DNA of 32,492 bases from Aurantiochytrium sp. KH105. Lineage: Eukaryota; Sar; Bigyra; Thraustochytrida; Thraustochytriidae. Shown here piece after piece: positions 1-8,898 of this stretch. The stretch spans positions 390,989 through 423,480 of the forward strand of contig BGKB01000037.1 of assembly GCA_003116975.1 (NCBI GenBank), given 5' to 3'. Both the position numbers and the translations under genes were made by a program. Within the stretch, counting starts at the first letter, position 1; every line of letters begins with the position of its first letter. A model generated the notes under the pieces. That model was not told the DNA's origin and ran no database searches. It saw nothing but the letters and a program-made list of their open reading frames with translations.

Positions 1-352
1 GCGCCGCGCTGCGCGCGTTCCCGCACGATGAGCGGCGCGCAGGCCTCCTCGGCGCGCGACGACGCGCGGGCGGATCGCAGGACCGGATCGCGACCCGGGC
101 TTTGCGGACTGCCTCGTTCTTCATGCAAGCATCCTTTTCTTCTTCTTCTTCTTCTTCTTCTTCTTGTTGCTTTTACTTTCTTCTTGTTGTTGTTGTTGCT
201 TCTACTTTCTTCTTCTTGTGCTGCTTTGTTCTTCTTTCGGATCGTCGACTTGCTAGCTTGCTGTTTTCTTTACCCGGCCTTACTTGCGTAGATTGAGAGC
301 GCGAGCGAGAGCAGGAGCACGAGGAGCAAGAGTACGGCCAGGCTTGCCCGCC
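1..352. other. Intergenic leader with trinucleotide repeats
   Basis: I see no gene here. The open frames in this stretch are low-complexity translations of a (TTC)9 tract at about 137-165 and a (TTG)5 tract at 184-198, followed by mixed T/C-rich sequence to about 235. The last 100 bases are probably promoter and 5' leader of the dephospho-CoA kinase gene whose ATG is at 353. Confidence 0.6.
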
Positions 353-1430
353 ATGACGCGCGTCGTTGGCCTCACCGGGGTAGGTTGACTTGACGTCTCA
401 GGCACGGAAACAAACCAAGTGGTGGTCGTAGCTGCGAGGCAAGGATGGATGGATGGATGGGATGGACTCGCTCGTCGCACGTCCAGCTTCGCGAGGCGAA
501 GCAAGCACGGAGTAAAAGGCGCGGCAAGGCGAACAGGGGAGAGAGAAGAAGAGAAGAGGAGCGAAGGGGCGAGGAGAGCCAAGACGAGGAGAGTTTCTTT
601 CACAGCAAAACTGACAATGGATACATGTGCCTTTCTCCACTTTCGCAACACCCCCTTTTCCATTATTGCACAGGGCATCGCATGCGGCAAATCAACAGTG
701 ACGGCAGAGCTCGAGAAACGCGGCATCCCAGTCGTGGACTGCGACAAGCTTTCGCGCAAAGTAGTAGAGCCTGGACATGCTGTTTTTGATAAGATTGTGA
801 AGAAGCACGGAGAAGAAATTCTGCTGCCCGACAAATCTGGCTTGGACCGCAAAAAGCTTGGCGACATCGTCTTCAAGGATGCTGAAAAGCGCCGCGAGCT
901 CACGGGAATGGTCGGTCCCGCAATCTTTATGGAAATCACCAAGGCTTTGCTCTATAATTTTGCTGTGGGGACGCCGCTCGTAGTCATTGGTACGTTTTTC
1001 GTCGCGCGCGCGAACGGAACTTCTTTCAGAAACAGAGAGCGGACGAGCTAACCTTAATCTTCTGCACGCCCTGTTCGCAGATGCACCCACTCTCTACGAG
1101 ACGGAGCATCTTCTTTACTTGGTCTCCGAAGTCATTGTTGTGGCAGCCTCACAAGAGACTCAAGTGAAACGTATCAAGGAGCGGGACGGTCTCACTGAAG
1201 AGCAAGCCATGGATCGAATCAAGGCGCAAATGCCCGTTGAGGAAAAGGTTAAGCGAGCGAACATTGTCATTCGCAACGATGATTCACTTGAGAGCTTTCA
1301 GAAGCAGGCGAACGAGGTCATCGAGCAGATCGAAGCAAAATACAAGTACAGTCTCTTTGTGTTGTGGAGTCTACCAGGCATTGCACTCATCGCGAGTATC
1401 ATCGTGGGTGCGCAATTTCTGCGCCGCTAA
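353..1430 (+). CDS. coaE: Dephospho-CoA kinase, three exons, C-terminal membrane anchor
   Basis: This enzyme phosphorylates the ribose 3'-OH of dephospho-CoA with ATP, the last step of coenzyme A synthesis. Exons are 353-379, 674-989 and 1081-1430, giving 230 residues, close to the eukaryotic one-domain enzyme. Intron 1 (GTAGGT...CAG, 294 nt) follows codon 9 and splits the P-loop: exon 1 ends VGLTG and exon 2 begins GIACGKSTV, restoring LTGGIACGKST. Intron 2 (GTACGT...CAG, 91 nt) interrupts a codon and restores VVIDAPTLYE, the family's D-x-P-L-L/Y-E segment. Further family marks are PVVDCDKLSR, VVEPG, LDRKKLGDIVF and AQMPVEEKVKRA. The usual HP before the lid appears as GP (MVGPAI). The last ~25 residues are a hydrophobic segment ending in RR, so the enzyme is probably tail-anchored in a membrane. 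It converges with the deacetylase gene, 126 bp away. Confidence 0.93.
443..461. repeat. GGAT tetranucleotide repeat in intron 1
   Basis: About 4.5 copies of GGAT lie inside the first intron of the dephospho-CoA kinase gene. The tract is a candidate length-variable microsatellite. It lies outside the coding exons. Confidence 0.8.
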
Positions 1431-1556
1431 TCTTATTTTCAAAACGAGAGTATTCTCGAGCTACGCCCTTCTGCGTTGAGGCCTAGGTCTAGCCTAAAAT
1501 CTAACACACACACATTACTACATCCGCATAAACAAGTCAAATGTCACGTCTCTCTG

Positions 1557-3347
1557 CTACGACAAGGTCCGGCCAACCGAGGCTAGGGAGCTCCAGTACG
1601 GCTTTTGGGCACGCACACTCGCTTCCACAGCTTTGACTGCTTCGGGTCGCACAAAGGATGACCGGATGCGCGAAACTCGAGCCTCGTGGTCTTGCTCGCT
1701 CGTACATCCAAAGAGCTCGTGCGCGCATGCCGCAAAGGAATCGCTCAGACTAGACAGTTCGTAGCCGCCTTCTAAAACTAAGAGCATCCTACCCTGCGCG
1801 AGAGATTGAAGTTCGCGTGTCATTGCGGCGAATCCCTGCGGCGAGACCTTGCAACGGCCCATTCGGTCGCCCTCGGCCGCATCAAAGCCGGCAGACACAA
1901 TGACCATCTCGGGTCGGAATTCGCGCGCAATGGGCATAAGGACATTTTCCCAGGCCATGAGGTACTCGGCGTCGCCGATGCCGTGGCCGTTCCATGCAAC
2001 GTTGACATTGGTCCCGGCCGCAAGTCCGCATCCGACGGACATTGGCCCCGCGGACTCGAGCGAGGGGTAGTATCGGCCAAAGTCGAAACGGTGAACGGAA
2101 AAGTACATTACGCGAGGATCTTTGTAAAAGGCGTGTTGCGTGCCATTTCCGTGATGAACGTCCCAGTCCACAACGAGAACGCGAGCGAGCCCGAGCGTGT
2201 CGACTGCGTGTTTTGCCGCAAGTGCCACATTGTTAAAGATACAAAACCCCTGCGCGCAGTGTGCTTCAGCATGATGACCCGGTGGTCGCACTAACGCGAT
2301 CGCACTGCTGACTTCTCCCGCAGCAAGAGCCCGAACGCTTTCCAAGCAAGCCCCGACAGCGCGCCGTGCACACGCGACGCTGTGGCCATTGAGGTAGACA
2401 TCTTCGTGGTCGAGCGTAAATTTTTCGCACAAAGCAGAAACTGCGTCTTTGTCTTCAGCGCTTGTGGCGTCTTTACATTGTCGCTCAATGCGCGCAAGCT
2501 TGCGCACATATCCTTTGGTGTGAATACTCATGAGTTCGTCGTCTGAAGCATCGCGGACAGGAATTCGCGATGCGCGTTCCCAGAGTCCAAGAGAATGTAA
2601 TTTGCGCACGATGGCGTCCAATCGGGCTGGCCGTTCTTCATGGCCTTTGCGGGGACTTGCATGTAGCGCAAAGGACTCGCAATACGCCACGCCGACACGA
2701 TGGGCCGCACTCTCTCCGTCTTCCTTAGCGCTCGCGATAAACGATGATGACGAAGTTGAAGACGATGACTTTGACGACATCATCGACAGAGAAGGCGACG
2801 TTGAAGGCGAGATTGTGGGTGAAGGGCTCGCGTCCTGCGCAGGCCCGGCGTCGCTCGCGGCGCTGGAGCTCTCTTGTCGCTGCATGCCGCCGTCCCTTGG
2901 ACACGTGCGCGTGCCGTCGTCCCTTACCTCCTCGTTTTGCTTTTCCGTCTTCTCTTGCACGGCGCTGCGACGAAGAGCAAAGCGCTGCGTCGGCCTGGCC
3001 GGGCCCACGCGTAGGGTCTTTGCCGGGTCTGCCGCGCGACCTTGCTCTGCCCTGCGCAGACAGGTCGCTTTCTCGGTCACTCGAAGCGCAGACGCGCGAG
3101 ACTGGCGGCGACGACGACGAGACGCCACTGTGTGAGTCAGCGTCGTCGACCGGGATGCAATGAAGCGTTGCGCAGGTGAGAACTGTGACGACGCTTCGCA
3201 CACCTCTCGTTTCGGGAACATCGACCGTGGGCGAGATGTTGAGAGCGCACCGCCGCCGCGGACGAGCGACCTTTTCTTGGAAATGGACGAGCGGGAGAGA
3301 GCGAGAGGAAGCGAAAAAGGTGGGTCCGTAGGAGCAGAAACATACAT
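1557..3347 (-). CDS. Class II histone deacetylase, catalytically complete
   Basis: This zinc-dependent lysine deacetylase is probably nuclear and/or cytoplasmic. Counted from the ATG at 3347 it has 596 residues. The catalytic domain covers about 217-555, with RPPGHHAEAH (His358/His359), VDWDVHHGNGTQ (zinc ligands Asp396 and His398), SAGFDAAEGD (zinc ligand Asp489) and LEGGYEL, where Tyr529 is the catalytic tyrosine. Animal class IIa enzymes have His at that position, so this enzyme resembles active Hda1/HDAC6-type class II proteins. The start is uncertain: residues 1-154 are Arg/Ser-rich and unlike a domain, and the ATG at 2885 would give 442 residues with a Ser-rich leader. A GTAAGG...CAG pair (2927 down to 2880) could also be a 48-nt in-frame intron. 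The gene diverges from the metacaspase at 3489. Confidence 0.92.
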   Translation of the reverse strand: MYVSAPTDPPFSLPLALSRSSISKKRSLVRGGGALSTSRPRSMFPKREVCEASSQFSPAQRFIASRSTTLTHTVASRRRRRQSRASALRVTEKATCLRRAEQGRAADPAKTLRVGPARPTQRFALRRSAVQEKTEKQNEEVRDDGTRTCPRDGGMQRQESSSAASDAGPAQDASPSPTISPSTSPSLSMMSSKSSSSTSSSSFIASAKEDGESAAHRVGVAYCESFALHASPRKGHEERPARLDAIVRKLHSLGLWERASRIPVRDASDDELMSIHTKGYVRKLARIERQCKDATSAEDKDAVSALCEKFTLDHEDVYLNGHSVACARRAVGACLESVRALAAGEVSSAIALVRPPGHHAEAHCAQGFCIFNNVALAAKHAVDTLGLARVLVVDWDVHHGNGTQHAFYKDPRVMYFSVHRFDFGRYYPSLESAGPMSVGCGLAAGTNVNVAWNGHGIGDAEYLMAWENVLMPIAREFRPEMVIVSAGFDAAEGDRMGRCKVSPQGFAAMTRELQSLAQGRMLLVLEGGYELSSLSDSFAACAHELFGCTSEQDHEARVSRIRSSFVRPEAVKAVEASVRAQKPYWSSLASVGRTLS

Positions 3348-3488
3348 ACGTCATATCGGCGCCACGTTCGCCCCGCTCGCGAGCCAGCTCAGCTGCAGAA
3401 CCTGACGACGCGCACTCCAGCGAAGCGTGACTTTGCGTGACGTAGAGCGAAACACTCGCAGAGTATCGAGACGTAGCGAACAGCCAGG
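3348..3488. promoter_or_regulatory. Divergent upstream region of deacetylase and metacaspase
   Basis: If the upstream deacetylase ATG at 3347 is used, only 141 bp separate two oppositely directed start codons. The stretch has two CRE/bZIP-like ACGT cores: TACGTCAT at 3347-3354, overlapping the deacetylase start codon, and TGACGTAG at 3438-3445. No convincing TATA box is visible. That this works as a shared promoter is inference from spacing and motifs. Confidence 0.3.
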
Positions 3489-4919
3489 ATGAGTGAGGCT
3501 ACGCAGGAACTGCGCGAGCAAGACGGGGATTTCCATACAGTCCAGGACCAGCAAGATCTTCAACAAGTTGGCGATGAATCGGAACCGCTGGACGAAGCCA
3601 CGAAGGTCCGGGAAGCGCAGGAGGCAGCTGCAGAAAATGAAGCCATTGTTGCGGCGCGCGGCGTGCCTACAGCGACGCAGTTCAAAGAACAAAGTGAACT
3701 TGCCATTCCTGCAACAGTGTTTATGCTGGCAGGCTGTAAGGACTCTCAGGTTAGCGCAGATGTAAGCGATGTGGCACATTTGCGGCCCGAAGGAGCTGGC
3801 CTCAGTGGAGGCGCCTGCACCCACGCGTTTCTCGGCATGCTAGAGGACACTACTGAGGCTCGAGCTGCAAGTGCAGAAGGGAGCACACAAAAGACTTGGC
3901 TCGATATCCTGGACGATCTCCGCGAGCGTCTTGCTCACTATGCTCAGGTCCCGCAGCTCTCCTGCAGTCGGCCTCTGAACATTAGCACCGAGCCCTTTTC
4001 GATCACCAACCCTGCGCACGAGGAGGGGGTCTCGAAGAAACGAGCTTTGCTTGTAGGAATCAACTATGTGGGGCAAGAGTACCAGCTTGAGGGCTGCATT
4101 AATGATGTGCGTGCAGCCAAAGCCTTTCTTCAGAGCCAGGGATTTGCAGACGACGAGATTGTCCTCCTTGTTGACGACGGTCACCATGATTTGCCGACGC
4201 TGCAAAACCTGATTCGGAGCTTCCGTTGGCTCGTCAAAGATGCCAAGGCGGGCGACTCTCTGTATTTTCATTTTGTAAGTTCAACGAGAGACGAAAGAAC
4301 GAGTTGTACAATAAAAAGGGCGAGCTTGCGCGCGCCCCAGCGAGGAAGGGGGGAGCGAGAGGTCAAGGAGATTCGAAACAAAAGAAAGAAAGAAAAAGAA
4401 CTAACAAGCTAGCATGGTCTTTGGCTGGCTGTCGGGAAAAAATAATAACATTGTATCGCATGTAGTCTGGACATGGGTCGTACGTTCCGGACGACAACGG
4501 AGACGAAGTCGATGGCCAAGATGAGACGATTCTTCCTCTTGACTTTTCCAAAACGGGCGCCATCACGGATGATGTCCTCTTCAAGGAGCTGGTGCTCCCG
4601 CTCGTGGAGGGCGTCCATCTCGTAAGTTGATCATCAGATTGCTACACTACGGCAATACGACTGACGCTACTGCTATTGTTGCTGCTGAGAATTCGCGTAG
4701 ATGTGCTTTGTTGACGCCTGCCATTCGGAGTCAATGCTCGACATTCCGTACACTGTCAAAAAGGGGGGCCGCGAGCTCGACATGAATCCCTTGTTCAACT
4801 TTTCAAAGCTTGTAGAAATGGGCCAGAGCGCCATCGAAAGTGTGGAAACTGCAGTGAGCGGTGGCATGCACAACCTTGTCGAATTTGTCAAGGGTCTCGG
4901 CTCCGTCGTTCCCATATAA
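3489..4919 (+). CDS. Type III metacaspase (p10 before p20), three exons, variant active site
   Basis: This is a clan CD, family C14 cysteine protease expected to cleave after Arg or Lys. Exons are 3489-4274, 4466-4621 and 4701-4919, joined at GTAAGT...TAG introns of 191 and 79 nt, giving 386 residues. A p10-like block lies N-terminal (about 76-172: MLAGCKDSQVSADV, YAQVPQLSCSRPLNI), followed by the p20 block (about 184-330: KRALLVGINYVG, then YFHFSGHGSYVPDD with catalytic His265, then VDACHSESMLDIPY with catalytic Cys321). In type I metacaspases p10 follows p20, so the order here is that of type III. The usual DSCHSG/DCCHSG is DACHSE, with the dyad kept and the glycine after Ser replaced by Glu. 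Another Cys sits five residues before the catalytic one (Cys316). Residues 1-60 are acidic and Gln/Glu-rich. The ATG at 3489 is the first in frame. Confidence 0.9.
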
Positions 4920-5214
4920 AAAGAATAATACTGACTCAAAGACAACAATTGAGCGCAGCGCACCTTTGAGTGCTCAGACGAGACGAGAGGAGACAAACGA
5001 GATCACTCGTTTGCGTGCCATGCCATACCCGTCTACGTTTTGGCTCGAACGTACATGCGCCCTGACATGTAGACAGATCTATCTTCAAGGTCTCTTGAAG
5101 TCAGCAACCCCTTCTCGGCCATCCTTTTTCCATAAGAGAAAACGCATTACTATTTTGCACATGTCCATGGTCTCAAACACAGTCTGCTTTGGCGTCATCG
5201 AGCTCTTCTTGCTG

Positions 5215-6582
5215 TCATCGAATGATCTTACGGCGCAGCCCTCGGGATTTGGGCGAGAAACGAGCATTGTCCGTATTTGATGACGTCTCCTTTGCTGAAG
5301 TAGACAAAAGAGGCGAAGCGGGCGATGTGGGAGGCGGCGGTGGCGGAGGTGGGGGCGACGAAGGGGGCGGTGGCGGCGGCAGATGGAGCGGCGCCCCCGA
5401 TGATGGAGAAGATGACGCGAGTGGCATAGCCGCAAGCGGAGGGATTGCAGTAAGACCAAATTCTCCTGATGCTGCGCGGGCCGTTTGGCTAGCGAGCGCA
5501 GCGACAGTGGCGGCGGTTGAAGTTGGAGCGAGCAAGAGGTGACGACAGGCCATAATGCGAGCCAAAAGTGGGCCAAGAGCTGCGGCACGGGGAGCCGGGT
5601 CGAGGCAAATGTGAATGGCGTCGTCTTCTCGTGCGTACTGACACCACTCGTCAAACGATAATTTGCCGTCCTTGTTCTGGTCGTAGAGCGTCATGCCAAC
5701 GTCTCCAATGACTTTGGAAAGAGCTGCGAATTCTTCGTCAAAATTTTCAGGGAGATCGCTGAGATGACCCTTGGCTACTTCTAAAACCATAACGCGGAAA
5801 CGCTCCTTGCGGATGAAGTTGCTGCCATTAAGGTCAAACATGTTGAAGAGAAGTCGATACGTCTCCTCCTCGCGTGCGCAGGTAAAAAGATACAATGCGC
5901 AATAAAATTGGTCGAGAGTAAGACCCTCACCGTCGCTACCTAGAACTTCGAAAAGTCGATCAGAGGCGACTCTCCCGAGCTGAAAGAAGGGCTCAGTAGC
6001 GGTGAGTTCATCACGCAAAACCTCGGGCGAGACACGATCTAGACGCAAGCGCCAAGACTGCCGTGGGGACATGCCATGATTGCGAGTACCTGCAAGGCCA
6101 CCCATGTTGGCTGCAGCTGCGGCGGCGAGGCTGGGGTTTCCAGAGTCTCCCGTTTGCGCGCCTTGGGTTGCACGTCCCATGTTGCCGGTGCTGGCGTTGG
6201 CTGCACCGCCACGCACAAGGGCGCTGCCGGCTGAAAGGCTCCTGGCGTGAGCTGTCGCAGCATTCGATCCGTCGAGCACGAGCAAGCTCGAGTTTGCCAT
6301 GGCGCGGCTGTGTCTTGAACGGCGCTTCGGCATGGGTGGCGATCCTTTGTCGCCGTCGTGCTCGGGGCGCACGAGGTCCACGGGAGCATTTTCTGACGAG
6401 GAAACCTGGGAGTCGGCGCTCTCTGGGGTCGTCGGTTGCGAAGGGTTGCGCGATGTAACATGTTTTCGCGCCAGAACCCAAAAGAAGGCTTCTACGTGCT
6501 CTGCCGTGAGGCCATACTCTTCCTCGAGACGTTCCTGCGCCACGGCACGGGTCACGACTGGCTTGGTCGGTCTCAGTCCCAT
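5215..6582 (-). CDS. EF-hand calcium-binding protein with polyproline tail
   Basis: This 455-residue protein has a calcium-sensor-like core at about 185-330. The clearest EF-hand loop runs from Asp301 to Glu312 (DQNKDGKLSFDE) with all canonical ligand positions. A preceding loop at 250-261 (DLNGSNFIRKER) has Arg at position 12 and probably binds calcium poorly or not at all. A third, degenerate helix-loop-helix lies near 205-232. The arrangement recalls neuronal-calcium-sensor/calcineurin-B-like proteins, but I cannot assign a subfamily. The N-terminal 180 residues are Ser/Ala/Gly-rich, with a basic PKRRSRHSR patch at 85-93. The C-terminal third is low complexity, with a proline tract at about 402-419. 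The reading frame has no introns. It converges with the first metacaspase and lies head-to-tail before the second. Confidence 0.8.
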   Translation of the reverse strand: MGLRPTKPVVTRAVAQERLEEEYGLTAEHVEAFFWVLARKHVTSRNPSQPTTPESADSQVSSSENAPVDLVRPEHDGDKGSPPMPKRRSRHSRAMANSSLLVLDGSNAATAHARSLSAGSALVRGGAANASTGNMGRATQGAQTGDSGNPSLAAAAAANMGGLAGTRNHGMSPRQSWRLRLDRVSPEVLRDELTATEPFFQLGRVASDRLFEVLGSDGEGLTLDQFYCALYLFTCAREEETYRLLFNMFDLNGSNFIRKERFRVMVLEVAKGHLSDLPENFDEEFAALSKVIGDVGMTLYDQNKDGKLSFDEWCQYAREDDAIHICLDPAPRAAALGPLLARIMACRHLLLAPTSTAATVAALASQTARAASGEFGLTAIPPLAAMPLASSSPSSGAPLHLPPPPPPSSPPPPPPPPPTSPASPLLSTSAKETSSNTDNARFSPKSRGLRRKIIR

Positions 6583-7154
6583 GGGAAACGCGGCTTTGGT
6601 TTAGTTGAAGTGAGGCGCGCAGGGCGACAACGTACGGCGGGCCGTGCCGCTGCTCCCGTGTGCCTCTCGTGGTCCTTTCCAGTCTCTGTTGACTCCTCCT
6701 CCTCCTCCTCCTCTTCCTCCTCCTCCTCGCGTGGCCTCTCTCGCGCGCGTGCCCGCGCCTACGCGTGCAGTTCTCCTTTTCGATTTTGATTCTTTGCAGG
6801 TTTTTTTTTTATTTTCTAAAGCGAGGTGGTGGTGTCCAAAACGAACTTGATGTCCAAAATGAAAAAGCTTTCGTCCGAAAACACTTTTTGATAAGACGCA
6901 GCTCATCTCACCCGTCCAACATAAGTTAGTTAGCAGCGGCCCATGACGAGCTCCGTCACTGGCGTGTCAAGAAATTGTCGAAGTTCCACGGTATGACAAT
7001 TTCCAAAAAGAAAGCTTTCGAATGATTTTTAATCCAATTATGTGGGTAATGGGCGCGTCATGGGCGCACGTTGCAGAGGCAAACAGGCAAGCAGGCAGGC
7101 AACCTTTTCATTGTTTGGATGCTGCACAAGATCTTCGCTTCATGCTAGGTGAGA
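6583..7154. other. Intergenic, between EF-hand start and second metacaspase 3' end
   Basis: No gene is seen. The part nearest the EF-hand gene holds a (TCC)n tract at about 6693-6730, which reads as a purine (GGA) tract on the coding strand of the EF-hand gene and is probably 5' leader or promoter. A poly-T run lies near 6801-6810. The remainder is AT-richer than the flanking genes and probably holds the 3' UTR of the metacaspase. Confidence 0.5.
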
Positions 7155-8351
7155 TCAAAAGGGCAAAGAAGGGAGCTTTCCACCACTGCTGCCGCCGCTG
7201 CCGCCGGCCATACTGGCGGCAAAAGACATGAGATTGCCCAGGCCGCCCGAGTTTTTGTTGCTGCCAGCAAACATGGGCAAGATATCCTTGCCAGCGGCCT
7301 TTGCCATGTCGGTGTTGGAGGCACCACCCTTCTTCATCTCGTAAATCTTGACTGCAAGGGTAAAGAGCTTCTTGAAGCTGAAGCCCGGGTTGGCCTCCAT
7401 CTGCGAAGAGGAGTCGAGGTGCTCGGACGCCTTGATCATGTACGGAAGATCCAGGACGGTGCCCGAGTGGCAGCAATCCATGAGGCAGGAAAGCGTGATG
7501 CCCTCATCGACGGGGAGCACAAGCTCCTTGAAGATAAGATCGTCGCGGATCTGGCCCGTGGACTGAAAGTCAACGGGGACAATGGTCTCGTCCCGGCCGT
7601 CCTTTTCGTCGCCTGAGTCGTCTGCGACGTAGCCACCATGGCCCGAGTAGTGAAAGAAGAGCGAGTCGCCGGTGGAGTTGCCTTCGGTGAGCCAATCGAA
7701 GCCCTTCATGATGTTGTCGGCAGTGGGGTTCTCGGCCTCGCCGTCGTCAAGAAGCACGCGGAACTCCTGGAAGCCCTGCTTTTCAAGGAATCGCTTCATG
7801 GAGATGACGTCGTTGTGGCAGCCGGCAAGTTCGCCCTTTTGGCCGACGTAGTTGATGCCGACAAGGAGCGCCTTGCGCTTGTTGCCAGACGACTCGTCAG
7901 GGTTGATGAGGTTGAACTTCTCGGCGGCAATGTCAAGCTTGCGCGAGGCCGAGAGCTGAGGGATCTGCGAGTATCCCTTTTCATCGAGAATCTTGCGCAT
8001 GGCCTCAAGGAGCTCGACCCAGGTCAGATCCTCGCTCCCGTTGCGCTCGATGGCGGCGAGGAGCGAGTTGGTCGCAGCGCCACCTGCGCCCCCGGGGCCG
8101 GTCTCGACGGGGAGCTCGAAGGAGGCCGTGTTGGACACATCAGCACTGGTCTGCGTGTCGTGGCATCCGGAGATCATGCGGACGACGGCCGGGATGGTCT
8201 TTTGCACCTTGCCGTCAAAGTCGTCCTCGCTGATCTTCTCGCCGTCGACCTCGACATCTCTCCCTGTGGCTTGTTTGGCCTTGACTTCGAGTTTCTTCAT
8301 GCCCTCCTCGACCTCGTCGAACTTGTCGGCGGCCTTGCGCAAAAAGTTCAT
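7155..8351 (-). CDS. Type III metacaspase (p10 before p20), intronless, canonical active site
   Basis: This second C14 cysteine protease has 398 residues in a single exon. An amphipathic, charged N-terminus (MNFLRKAADKF) and a Lys/Glu-rich helix precede a p10-like block at about 56-150 (MISGCHDTQTSADV, LLEAMRKILDEKGYSQ, PQLSASRKLDI). The p20 block follows (about 158-305: RKALLVGINYVGQ, FFHYSGHGGYVADD with catalytic His238, LMDCCHSGTVLDLPY with catalytic Cys294). The p10-first order marks it as type III. Cys289 lies five residues before the catalytic Cys, as in the neighbouring paralogue. The C-terminus is Gly/Ser-rich and flexible. An in-frame Met at 8447 would add 32 Arg/Gly/Ala-rich residues; I prefer 8351 because family-like sequence starts there. 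It is inverted relative to the first metacaspase, with the EF-hand gene between them. Confidence 0.93.
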   Translation of the reverse strand: MNFLRKAADKFDEVEEGMKKLEVKAKQATGRDVEVDGEKISEDDFDGKVQKTIPAVVRMISGCHDTQTSADVSNTASFELPVETGPGGAGGAATNSLLAAIERNGSEDLTWVELLEAMRKILDEKGYSQIPQLSASRKLDIAAEKFNLINPDESSGNKRKALLVGINYVGQKGELAGCHNDVISMKRFLEKQGFQEFRVLLDDGEAENPTADNIMKGFDWLTEGNSTGDSLFFHYSGHGGYVADDSGDEKDGRDETIVPVDFQSTGQIRDDLIFKELVLPVDEGITLSCLMDCCHSGTVLDLPYMIKASEHLDSSSQMEANPGFSFKKLFTLAVKIYEMKKGGASNTDMAKAAGKDILPMFAGSNKNSGGLGNLMSFAASMAGGSGGSSGGKLPSLPF

Positions 8352-8898
8352 CGTCCTTGTTTCCTGCTGCTTCGCTCCGCTCCGCTTCGCGCCGCTCCGC
8401 CCTGCCCTGCCTTGTCTTGTCTTGCCTCGGGCTTTCAAGGTCTGCACCGCGCGTTCGCCACCTTTCTAAGCGTTTAGGATCTGTGATTTGCGGCCCGTGA
8501 TGCTCAGCCCCCATAAACTAGGACTGCCAGCATCCTGGCTCTTCTTTCTTTCAGTGCCACTGGGGTAGAGTGAGTGGAAGGGTCTAACCAACGACACACA
8601 TGGCATTGGAGGCAAGAAAGGCAAGGCAAGGCAAGGCAAGTCCAGCCCGCGAACGAGTGCGTCGAAGACATAGCTGGGTTTTTGTTTGCAATTGATTTGT
8701 CATTGTGATTTTTCTTCTTCGCAAGTTAGAGAGTTAGGTGGTTGGGCGGGATGGGCCACCGCGACAGATGATGGATCATTGACATCATCACATTGATGCC
8801 CGGAGAGATGTCTGAACCTTTCTGCGCACAACGTCGCAAGTATGCTCCGATCGAACTAAACAACAAAGCCGCCCGCTGGCTGAACTAAATAGGGAACA
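8352..8898. other. Intergenic, upstream of metacaspase 2
   Basis: No gene is seen. Bases 8352-8470 are rich in TGC/CTC/CGC and are probably 5' leader of the metacaspase gene. A GGCAA pentanucleotide repeat (about four copies) lies at 8620-8640. The rest shows nothing I recognise and includes the 3' flank of the secreted-protein gene. Confidence 0.5.

Noticed and set aside
8352..8447. In-frame upstream extension of metacaspase 2
   Set aside because: The extra residues are a repeated Arg/Gly/Ala/Ser translation of leader sequence; family-like sequence starts at the ATG at 8351.
7638..8477. A 279-codon frame antisense to metacaspase 2
   Set aside because: It mirrors the metacaspase coding region and shows no protein-family motifs.
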